A stretch of 64,000 nt of DNA from Bombyx mori (Eukaryota; Arthropoda; Insecta; Lepidoptera; Bombycidae). Position 1 is the first letter of the stretch. Every line of letters begins with the position of its first letter. The stretch is taken from positions 6,324,001 through 6,388,000 of the forward strand of contig NC_085109.1 of assembly GCF_030269925.1 (NCBI RefSeq), read 5' to 3'. Of the stretch, positions 37,101 to 49,100 are shown in pieces. Below the pieces are notes generated by a model. That model ran no database searches, had not been told where the DNA came from, and saw only the letters and a program-made list of their open reading frames with translations. The position numbers were made by a program, and so were the translations under genes.

Positions 37101-40100
37101 AGGTACTTCAACTGCACCCCGACCCGATTCGGACGCCTCCAACCACGATATGGGCATCGACAGGTGGCACTCTCCGCGGCCTGTGGAACCACATGGCCTC
37201 GGTTTTACTGAGTGTCACGTCGAGGCCTAATCTCCTGATTTTGCCGATGACATGCGCCACCCCAGCGGTGGCAAGACGAGCAAACTCAGCAAAACTCCCT
37301 CCCGGGACATGACCAGCGTGTCGTCTGTGTGTGTGTAACAGATTACGCTTAGGCCCAGGAGGAGGGCACCTCTCAGTACCCAGTCATACCCGATATTCCA
37401 CAAAAGGGGGCCGAGCACCAACCCCTGTGGAACACCGCGACGACCGGGAACCTGTGCACGATCCCACCGTGCTCAGTACACGTGACCGATCTGTCCTCTA
37501 AGTAGGAAGCCACCAGTCGGCGAAGGTAGTGGGGCACTCTATGTCTTATCAGGAACATTTTTTAAATAAAAGAACACTTATTGCGGCATAACTATAATAG
37601 TTAGACATATGCTGTCGCGACACTTTTTGTAAATAATGAATGTTTTTTCCAAGGTCGTAGTACATTATTTTATTCTATTATCAATAGTTTTCGTAGGGCA
37701 CGCGACGTAAATAATATTTTAGGTAAATTTTTTGTACACCTTAGGTTATTGGAGTTTTAGTAAGGATACCTAATTTTTTTTAAAAAAGAATATAGCCTAA
37801 GTCACTCGGGAATAGTGAAGCTTCCAAATAGTGAAAGAATTTTTCAAATCGCTTTAGTAGTTTCGGAGCCTATTGAATACAAACAAACAAATCTTTCCTC
37901 TTTATAATATTAGTATAGATATTAATTATTACAAATAATAAAAACGCTGACTTAGGCGGCGGTTTTTATTTGAACCAGTTCTAAATTATAAACTAAAATT
38001 CTATGAAAAATTACCCATATTTATCTATAATACGAAATGATATTAATTTATTTTTAGTAGTTTTCTTCCTTCTTGCGTCGATAATCCTCAGTGCTGAGGG
38101 TCGTGGCCTCCTCTAATAACTTTCTCCTGCATCATCTTGCGCCATTCCTGCCTGTCCTCGGCTGTGTGGATAACAACGTGGACTGAGGTATTGAGAGTGG
38201 AGCGTATTTGGTCCGACCAGCGCATTGGATTTCTGCCTCTGTGCCTTCTCCCGCATACCTTGCCTGTTACCAGCAGCTTTTCCAGATTGTCACCTCTCTT
38301 TCTGGCGATATGTCCAAAGATCTCGAAACTCCTCCGCGCGCATGTAGTGCGGAGGTGCATTGGAATCTTGAGCTCGGTAAGAATGGATTCGTTGGTTCTG
38401 TGTTCTGTCCAACGAATCCCGAGTATTTTCCTCCAGCACCAGATCTCAAACGCGTCGATGCGTTGGCGGTCGGCTTTCTTGAGGGTCCAAGTCTCTGCGC
38501 CGTAGAGAAAAATGCCACCCAAACACGGTCCATTTGGGACATAGCTCTCTTTGCCATACTGATCCGCCTTCTGAGGTCCTTTTCGGAGGATCCATTACTA
38601 GCTATGACGGAGCCCAGATAAATGAAATCCTCTACGACTTCCAGGTTTAGCTTATTCGTAGTTTAATAAGTTATTATTGTTAGTAGTATTATTTACTAGT
38701 CGAAATATAAATTTTTAATTATCTTATGATGAGAATCTTATATTAATGAGAAAGATAATCAACAAAAATAGTTTCGTTCTAATAAATTAGCATAGTAACA
38801 GTACAGTGAACTAGCAATTTATTTTGGTAATTCTGAATTTAAACAAACATATTGATGAGAAGAATTCATTTTTACTTTGCAAATTTGTAAATACAGGCTC
38901 TGTAGCAATGTACGGACATGTAATAATATGAAGAAACAATAATAGCATCTACAAATATATATGTACTACGTGGTACTACATTTACTAAAATTAATACCAC
39001 ATTTATTAATTAAATTAATAAAATTGTGGTTTTAAAGTTTTAGGGGTGTATAAAAAATGGGGGGCGCTGAAAAATAATTGATTTTCAAAGGGGGCGGTAA
39101 AAGAAATAAGATTGATAATCACTGATTTAGAAGATGGGTGGACGACATTAAAGCAGTTGCGGCAACACATTAACGAGAACAGTTGAAAATAGGAGCTTAT
39201 GGAGACAGTTGGACAGGCCTATGTCTATAATAGACAAACAGATAAAAAATGATAATAGTTTAATTAAAAAAAAGGATTTTGTCTGAATAAAGGCTTTATT
39301 ATTTATTATTATTATTATATTGTAATAAATTTTAAGGATCAAGTATCTAAGAAGTAAAAATTAGAAAAGAAGGTCGATTTATATTCGGTACTTTTTTGCC
39401 CGATACGTGCACAACGGCACACATCTAACATTTTATTTATACAGTTGTGAAATTTCGACTACGTATCTCGAAGTGAGTCGCAACATTCTCATTGCGATGT
39501 CCATGTCTGTGGTCGGCGCTGGATTTGCAATTCAGATTAGATATTTGGTAGGGAAGAGTAACTCAGAAAACATAGTCAAGTTCCGTTAACGGGGAAGTTA
39601 CGAAAGAAGCTCATGGACAAATTAAAGATTGAATTTAACAGAAATATTAAATCGATGCATCGCCCTTGGCGGCTGGAATTGAAAGGAAAAAGTGTCATGG
39701 CGGACGTCGCTCGTTGACAATTTTGACGTTCCGAAATCAAACAACATCTTCTAATTATTATTTGAATAGATTGTTATCATTTGAAATAAACGGACCTCGT
39801 TGTTATTGTTGTGTGTTTTATATTTCAATACTAAGTGCAGATTTATTAATAATTTAACGAACAGACTTTGCTCCCTGCTAATATGTATTGTAATACGACG
39901 CTTCGTATGAAATACATTGACGAATACCATGCATTATCATCAAAATGTTAAAGAATTTTCTATTCGGTATAAATAAAATAAAAATAAAAAAGCCTGTATT
40001 TCCTTATCCTGAACTTACATTTGCAATGTGGTATTTATTTGTTAGTGTTTAGTTAGTTATTAATGCTTATTGTCTAAATGTTAGTACGAGTTAATTTTTG

Positions 40101-43100
40101 TTATTGGATATGGACCCCTCCTCGGGTGAAGGCCTCCTCCAGTCCTTTCCACTGATCTCTGTCCTTGCCGATCGTTTGCCAGTCTTTTCCTATTATTTCG
40201 GTTATGTCGTCAGCCCATCGTCTTTTCGGTCTCCCTACCCTTCTTTTGCCAATTGGCCCTTTCCAGATTGTAGTGTTGACTGTCCACCTGGTGTCTGTGT
40301 ATCTCAATACGTGACCTGCCCACTGCCATTTCAATTTTAGAGCTTGTGTGAGGGCATCTGTCATCTTTGTTTTCTGTCTTATTACTTTGCTCCTGACTTT
40401 TTGAATTTTTCTTATGTTTAGTATACTTCTCTCCATAGCTCTTTGTGTTGTTGTGATTCTTTGTTTTGCTCTTGTCGTGTATACCCAAGTTTGGCAGCCA
40501 TACAGTAGACAAGGCAGTATACAGGTGTCTAATACAGTTTTCTTAAGGTTTATTGCGTAGTCTCCTTTTAAAATTTCTCTGAGTGACCAAAATTTTTTCC
40601 AGGCTATGTTTGTTCTTCTTTCAATTTCGTCTTCATTGTGCGTTTTTAAAAATGATATTTGTTTGCCTAGGTAGATGTAACTATAGACATATTCTATAGT
40701 TTTTCCTTTTACATTGATGGGTCGTTCTATGCTGTTTGTCATGATTTTGGTTTTTGTAGCATTCATCTCTAATCCTACTTGTGAGCTCGCTTGAACAAGA
40801 GAGCGGAGCATATCTTGTAATTCATTTGCTGTTTCAGACAGCATAACTATGTCGTCCGCAAATCTGAGATGGTTTAGATACCTGTTGTTTATTTTTATAC
40901 CTCTATTTTTCCAGTCTGTGTTTCGAAATACATCTTCTAGAACCGCGATAAACAGCTTAGGTGACAGGGGGTCCCCCTGTCTGACTCCTCTTTCAATATT
41001 AATTGCATCACCTCTAGATTCTAGCTTCACATAACTTATGCTGTTGTTGTATATATATTTTATAATATTTATATATTTCGAATTTATGTTTAATTTCTTT
41101 AGTGATTTCCATATAGAGTTGTGGCTTATGCTGTCAAAGGCTTTGCTGTAGTCGATAAAACCTAGATAGAGTGGCTTATTAAACTCTTCGTATTTTTCTA
41201 TAACTTGTTCTAGTGCCTGTATATGGTCTAGTGTACTAAACCCAGAACGAAATCCAGCTTGTTCTATTGGTTGTGCCTTTTCAATCTCTTGTGTTATGCG
41301 TTTAAGAATTATAGATGAGAAGATTTTGTATATATTTGCCAGTAAGCTAATTGGTCTATAGTTGTTGATATCGAGGGGGTTTCCTTTTTTATATAGTAAT
41401 ATGATGTCCGACGTGCACCATTGGATTGGTACGATTTCAGCTTCTAGTATGAGATTGAATAATTCTGTGAGAGGCTTAAGTAAAACTGGTGCGCCTATTT
41501 TCAGAGCTTCATTGGTTATTGCGTCGGGACCAGGACTTTTATCTGATTTTAGATGCTTCAGCTGGGCGTATGTATCTTTTTCTTCTATAGGTCTAATTGT
41601 TTCCGTGTTATAACAGTTGTGTGAATCGTTGGCTTCCTTGATGGTTTTATTTTTGTTTTTGTATAATTCTTGGTAGAAAGAAGTTGCCTGCTGTACGATT
41701 TCTTGTCTTGTTGTAATTTCTTTATGTTGGCCTTCTAATTTTTGTATCCAAGTTTTTCTTAAGTTCAATTCTTTAAATGCTCTCTTTGTGCTTCGGAATT
41801 CATTTAAATTTTCTGTTATTATTCTTTGCCTGTGCTTACTATAGTCTCTTTTAATCGCTTTGCTAGTTTCCTTATATAATTTGCTTAGTTCTTTCTTTGT
41901 ATCAGCATCTTTATTCTTTCTTAGAGTTAATTCACTGCGTTTGTTAATTAAGGCTAGTGTTTCTTCGCTAAATATTTTGTGTCGTTTTTCTTTTTTTGTA
42001 TTGTTTTTGCTAGTTAAACTTTTTGTTATAGCTTTTTCTAGCGCATCATAGTAAGATTGAACGTTTCTGGTATCTGCTAGTTTGGTATCGATGTTCGATT
42101 TGAGGCTGTCTATGTAGTATCTTGTTTCTTCTTCATTTTTTGGGATTTTTGGTGGTGGTTTAAAGCCTTTTCTATTTTTTTTCACTTGACTCAATAGAAC
42201 TGTTGCTCTAAGTAGTCTATGGTCTGTTTGAAACTTTACGTTGTTGAGAACTTCGTAATTTTGGACTATTTTTGGGACATTTGTCATGATGTAGTCGATT
42301 TCGTTTTTAACTTTTTCGTCTGGTGACTTCCAAGTCCATCTTCTGCTTGGTCTTTTTTTGAAATAAGTGTTGATTATTGCTAGTCTATATTCCAATGCAT
42401 ATTCTAGCAGTCTTTTGCCTCTTTCGTTTCTTTGGCCTAGCCCGTACTGTCCCATGACGAGTTTTTCTTCTTTTTTGGGTTGTCCTATTTTTGCATTGAA
42501 GTCTCCTAATATTATGATTTTCTCATTGGATAGTGTGTGAGCTTTTTTCAGATCATTGTAGAATTTTTGTATTTCTGTATCGTCTGATTTTTCCGTGGGT
42601 GCGTATGCCTGAATTATAGAAATGTCTAGTCCGCCAAAATTCATTTGAAGTAGCGCTACTCTCTCCGAAATGCCAGTGAAGTTAGTTATATTGTTTTTCC
42701 ATGCCTTTTTTATTAAAAATCCGACTCCATACAATCCCTTTGTTTCTCCTATATAGCAGAAAACATAGTCTGAATACTCTTCTATGTGGCAGCCCATTTT
42801 TCTTGTTTCTGAGAGTCCTAGTATGTCGCATTTTATATCTTTCAATGCATTATTGAGTTCTAAGTATCGGTGTATTGATGACAGAGACCTGACATTATAA
42901 GTTCCAATTTTTATACAATTCTTAAAGTCTTTGTTCAGTTTAGTGGTTTTTTGTTTTTGTGGTTTTCCTGGAGGGTTGTGGTCGTACTCTTCCACGGGGA
43001 CCAGCCGGCTTGGAAGATGTGTGTTTTGTATTAATGTACATTTTTCAGTTTGTTTGTTGTTTTCTGGCTGAGGCTGGTCGGTTCGTTGCTATATATTTGT

Positions 43101-46100
43101 GGTGTTGGCTTGTGTGTTTATTTTCTTGTTATTTTTGTTTGTTAGATAGTTTAGTATGCTCGGTTTTACTCCACCTTCGGAAAAGCTTGAAGACCTTTGG
43201 ATTATGTGGGCAGCCAAGGTTTTGTTCTTTTTGTTTGCTTGAGATATCTGCTCGGCATGGTTGATTGTGTTATTCTCTGGAGATTCTGATAGATTTCTTT
43301 TATTGTTTTTCGGGTCTTTGGATAAATTATTTAGTAGAACAAGCTTGTCGTATTTAATAATGGCTTTATTACCCTTCTCTCTTTCTGCTATAACTTGCTC
43401 CTGTAGTTCTTTTCTTTTTTGCAAGACTGATTGAGGGTAGTCTTCTTTGATATAATACGGTATATATTTATAATATTAATACTTGAGTTAAAAAAATTAC
43501 AAGCGAAATAAGGTTCAGAATTATTAAATCACGTTCACATTTCAAATTTTACTCAGTTCTTAACCTTTCTGGTTTCATTGTAATTAACTCATTAAATATC
43601 TTTTTAAAATATGAATGCTTAGAGTCTGTCTTCCCGCCATTACTGGCTGTAAGGTCGGTTTTGATTCCGAACTGGTGATTTTGACTTTATGGTGCACGAG
43701 TGGCGATATTCATGCTCTGATTTCTGTGGGCTCCAGTAACCAGTTAACACCAGATTAGCCGTGAGGTTGTACAACATATGAACAATAAAAAATACGTCAT
43801 AATTATTTTCCTGCGATTCAAGTCGACCGACATTAAAATAATTTTTTCCCAGATGAGTAAGCTGTACTAGCTATGTGATATATTAACTCGGAGGCTGTTA
43901 ATTTAATACACGTCGATAAACCATTTTTTTTTATTGCTTTGATGGGTGGACGAGCTCACAGCCCACCTGGTGTTAAGTGGTTACTGGAGCCCATAGACAT
44001 CTCCAATCTAAATGCGCCACCCACCTTGAGATACAAGCTCTATGATCTCAGTATACATAGTTACAACGGCTGTCCCACCCTTCAAACCGAAACGCATTAC
44101 TGCTTCACGGCAGAAATAGGCAGGATGGTGGTACCTACCCGCGCGGACTCACAAGAGGTCCTACCACCAGTAAAAAAGTATTATCGTACAGAAATCAGAT
44201 CTATACCTGTATATCTAAATAAGGACGCATTTCTTCATTTTATTTTAATTCGAATACGTGTAATTGTCAAATCTAATATCGTGTTATTAAGTTCATTCGA
44301 TTACGATTTATTATAATAGTTATTCGTTAAGCTATATATTATGACAATATAACGTGGCAGTAAGGCGTTTCTTGAAACGCCCAGTGGCAGTGTTCGAGAT
44401 AATCGCCGCTTATTATCTACCGGTTTTTGTGAAGTACCATTTTTTATTTTCAGGTTAAAGTTACACAAAAACTACCGAATAGTAACGACGAGAAATTCAT
44501 CAGAACCCTCACGAAAGGAGACTTCTTCGGAGAGAAGGCCTTACAAGGGTAAGTACATTCAGTGATAATTTTTCATGGCGTTGATCATTTTAAATTTAAC
44601 TTCTAGATTAAGAATTCTTGGTGATAAATCCGGTTGTTACTACCAGCGTACTTACTATTATTTTTGGCACTAAAGGTGTACTGATATCATATCGTGAACA
44701 TTACCTTTCACTGATGCATAAAGGCGAAATCCTAATTATATTGTTGAAGATCCGTCCGGTTCTGGTTTGAAGAGCGTCAAACCGGAACACGTGATTGCTT
44801 CGCGAAAAAAATAAGCAGGATTCTGCTGTCGGCCTTGCCGGTAACATCTTCCACAAAACCGTTTGTCAAGAGGATAAGGATAAGGCAACCGATATTCGAA
44901 TACAAATAAAATTGTAATTATATGCCTTAAGATGAACGAGCGTATTTACGTTTAATTTTTCAAATCGGTTCAGTAGTTTCAGAGCCTATTCAATACAAAC
45001 AAACAAATCTTTCCTCTTTATAGATTTCTTGTGATTTCTTTCCACAATTTTAGACTAAAGTTAAGAATCAATGGAACTGTGTTAAAATTATATTTAATGT
45101 TAATAGCATCAGAGAACTGAGAATGAATACAATAATTATTTGAAAAATTAGTTAAATTATTATTAACTCATTTTTGTAGTGACTCGCTAGTTCACTCCGA
45201 ATCCTGTTTATCGTCTTGTTAAAATTGTTTGTGCGACAAAAAAATACTTTAATTAGAAGAAGCCTTCAACGTCAGAGTTTGATGTTTAGTGACATTACAA
45301 TGGTCACTTATAAATCAAGTTCGTGATCGTGTAAGAACTAATTGGAAATAATTTCTTTCAACACAATTATTGCTTAAGAACTTTTTGGGTTTTGATAAAT
45401 TATTTAATAAGCGTATGTGTAAGTGTTAATAACACTAAATGAGGGTACTTACTTGGTTGTATGTACCCTTATTGAAATTCATAAGCATTTATGTTTTATT
45501 TCTGTGAAGGATGAGCCGTTATTAGTTAAAGTGCTTAGCATTTCCCATAGACGTCACAATGATAATGCCGCCACTACCTTAAGACATGAGGTCATAGTCT
45601 CAATTGTGTACACACTTATATATAAAAATGTGATAAGTTTCTGTGACAATTTAGTAATCATATTTGAAATAATTTGGGCCGATTTCTATATTAATAAAAC
45701 TCTTATATATTTTAGTCACAGACAGATATGTCACAGTCTTCAAGTTACAGACCAAACTAATGACTCTGAAAGGTTATGTGAATCAAGGGAGCTATTTCGG
45801 GTTCATCATTATTATTGGCTCTGCTCATTAAATTCAATTGTCTATACTAATATATAAATCTACAGTGTTTTTTACGGATGTTCCGTTATAACTGCTGAAC
45901 CATGCATCCGATTGACTTGAAACTTGGTATCCATGTAGAAAATACACGTACTTAATGGATAGGCTATATATTTATATGAGTGTTGAACTCCCTGCATCAG
46001 TTGCGGGTGATAAGGATCTTTGTGGGGGTGAGAAATAATAATGTTAATTTTAAATGCCCAGCGAAGCGGACGGGTACAGCTTGTTTATTTATAAAACTAA

Positions 46101-49100
46101 ACTAAACTCGTTTATTTATCATTCGGCGTTACAGGGACGACCTCCGAACGGCGAATATCGTCTGTGACTCACCAGACGGCACGACTTGTCTCGTTATAGA
46201 CAGGGAAACATTCAATCAGCTGATATCCACACTGGACGAGATCCGAACCAAGTACAAGGATCTGGGTGATGACAGACAACGGTAAGCGTTAAAGCGTTTA
46301 TTTATTTATTTAATATAATGTACACACAGCAGTTAGAAAAAACACGACAATAGGAATAAAGAATACAAGGGCACTACTTATTTCATGTTGAAATCTCTTC
46401 CGGTAGGCTCGCAGAAGGAAAGAAGAATTAGGAACACAAACCTAGTGCATACAGTAAACTTTACATATAATAATATATACGTATTACAATATACAAAACA
46501 ATATATAATATATACATACAAATAAACACACACATACATATACTTACTTTATATTATAATACATTATACAAATATATATACTTTTATTTAATAGCGTTTA
46601 TTTCTATCTACAGTTAGTACGTTGCATAATCATTCAACGTTTTCGTATCTATAATAGCCATCCTTTCGTTCTGGTTTTGCATTTATTGAAGGGTGTAGCA
46701 AAGTCAGTGTTTTTTCATGTTCGATCTATTTGCCTTTATTAAAAAGGTTTTCTATGCGAGTTAATATTGGGAAAAGCTAATATTGATTTATGCTACTATT
46801 CATAGTACTATATTAACTACTTCTATATTATATGTAGGTGTTAAATTCATTATTTATTTTTCGACAATTTGTTGCAATAACCTGGGATAGTGCAGTCGCA
46901 TATGGTTGCGCTTTGAATACAACTTCATCTTATGGTGAATAAGGCATTCATGTCGTCATGTCGTTTAATTTACCATTGGCTCTAATAGCAACTTATTATT
47001 GGGTGGAACGAAAGTTAGTCTGCCCTTCTGCGATAATTACAAAAAAAACGACCTAACTAGTACAGTTTATTGAACAAAAAATTAGGCTATAAAGAAAAGA
47101 AGTTTAACTTAAGCGAAGAATAGTCAAAATATTGCAAAAGTTTACATTCGATTAATTCCGTTTTGAGTCACCTCGATTCGATATCTTATATCTGCTATAT
47201 ATTACTTACCTTCTTTGACTATTTCACTAAATTGATAAGGTACACTAAATTGGATCATAATTTTTTTAAATGTCATTAAAGTGCCGTGTAGATTTTGTTA
47301 TTAATAAATGATCTTTGTTAATGCTACTGAACTTGGAACTTTGATGGTAAGTATACGATTAGAATATTTTTTTGTATTCATGAAAAAACTTATGGACGTT
47401 ATGTTTTTTTGTACTCTCACTCTGTATACTCAATTTTATGGTATAAAATACTGTAATCGTATCGAACTATGCGACAAAGCCTGCTGCTTTCCGGTTTAGA
47501 AGGTGATCAAACTGTATGTATATCATACAAATTTGGTATCTTCGATCTCAAATGTTGTCATGGATGGGAAATTCACGATGCGATGCTTATGAGCTCCGAT
47601 GCTTTCTTAACGTGAACTCAATATAACAGAAAAAAAAAGAATCGAAAAAGTGTAATAATACTTGTCAGTTTACAAACATTAAATTATCTGCATAGGACAA
47701 ATAAATATAATATTCACGGCATCGTAAAAATATTTAAAAATACCACCACATAATTTCAAATAGATGTAAAATAATTTCCTCGAGCTTTCTATAAAATCAA
47801 TGTCAAATTTTATTGTTAAGTGCAAGTTTGTAGCTATTACCTGTAATTAATTTTTCTCGTGAACGAAGAAAATTCTTCAACAACCACACGACGATAACAA
47901 TTAGCGTGTTTCCCGCGGTTTTGTTACGTGTATCGTGAAGGTTGAATAGCACAATGGATCCGTAATACAAAGATCAATTAATAAAGCAGCGACACGGCTC
48001 ACGAGCTGATTGGGCATATCGTTATTTTTTTGTTAGAACATTGCAGGACTTACAATCCGGTACTTGTTTTAGACAAATTTTAAAGCAAATTTACGGGGGA
48101 ATTTTAAAAACGGAATTGTATATTTTTTGTTTGTTGTTTTTGCGATGGAATATTTTTGTTTTCACACAAAATATTTAGATTTGTGAGTTACATCAGAAAT
48201 TAATTTATGATTGAATATCATAACTTCTCCGATTATTTTCTGAGGTTCTGCGGGTAGTTCTAATTGTGTGTGTTATTTTTTATTTACAGATTGAACGAAG
48301 AATTCGCCAACCTGCGTCTCTCGGATCTCCGCATTATCGCTACATTGGGTATCGGAGGCTTCGGTCGAGTGGAATTAGTGCAAATCCAAGGCGATTCGAG
48401 TCGCTCCTTCGCCTTAAAGCAGATGAAGAAGGCCCAGATCGTTGAGACGAGACAACAACAACACATAATGTCCGAAAAGGAGATAATGTCCGAAATGAAC
48501 TGCGAATTCATAGTGAAGCTATACAAGACTTTCAAAGATCGCAAGTACTTGTACATGTTGATGGAGACTTGCCTCGGTGGAGAGCTATGGACCATTTTAA
48601 GAGATCGAGGTCAGTATAACAAATTTTCAATGCCATTCTTATCTAGTATTTTTTTTATTGCTTAGATGGGTGGACGAGCTCACAGCCCACCTGGTGTTAA
48701 GTGGTTACTGGAGCCCATAGACATCCACAACGTAAACCGCGCCACCCACGCATAAAGTTTCAAGTATAGTTACAACGGCTGCCCTACCCTTCAAACCGAA
48801 ACGCATTACTGCTTCACGGCAGAAATAAGCAGGGTGGTGGTACCTACCCGCGCGGACTCACAAGAGGTCCTACCACCAGTAATTACGCAAATTATAATTA
48901 TGCGGGTTTGATTTTTATTACACGATGTTATTCCTTCACCGTGGAAGTCAAACGTGAACATTTGTTGAGTACGTATTTCATTAAAAAAATTGGTACCCGC
49001 CTGACGTAACGTAGTAACCTATTTTAATCGATTGACTGAGCAGGGCAGTAATTAGCGCACCCGACTGGCTTGACCAAGGATCGTGGGTTCGATTCCCACA

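Larger units (their letters stand above)
33989..39124 (+). mobile_element. hAT-type DNA transposon, non-autonomous, filled by nested insertions
   Basis: Starts CAGTCTTTCTCAAAGTGGGC and ends TTGATAATCACTG; the ends match as inverted repeats at 10 of 13 bases (CAGTnnTTnTCAA type, as in hAT elements). The flanks ATTTAGAA at 33981-33988 and 39125-39132 are a perfect 8-bp target duplication, the hAT hallmark. Inner ends carry paired GGGGGGCG-rich stretches. No hAT transposase was found; its interior holds mariner, an R1-type LINE and RTE fragments. Confidence 0.85.

Noticed and set aside
43939..44316. 125-codon ORF starting [11 protein letters not shown]
   Set aside because: It is a translation of the 250-bp retroposon; the same peptide recurs at other copies.
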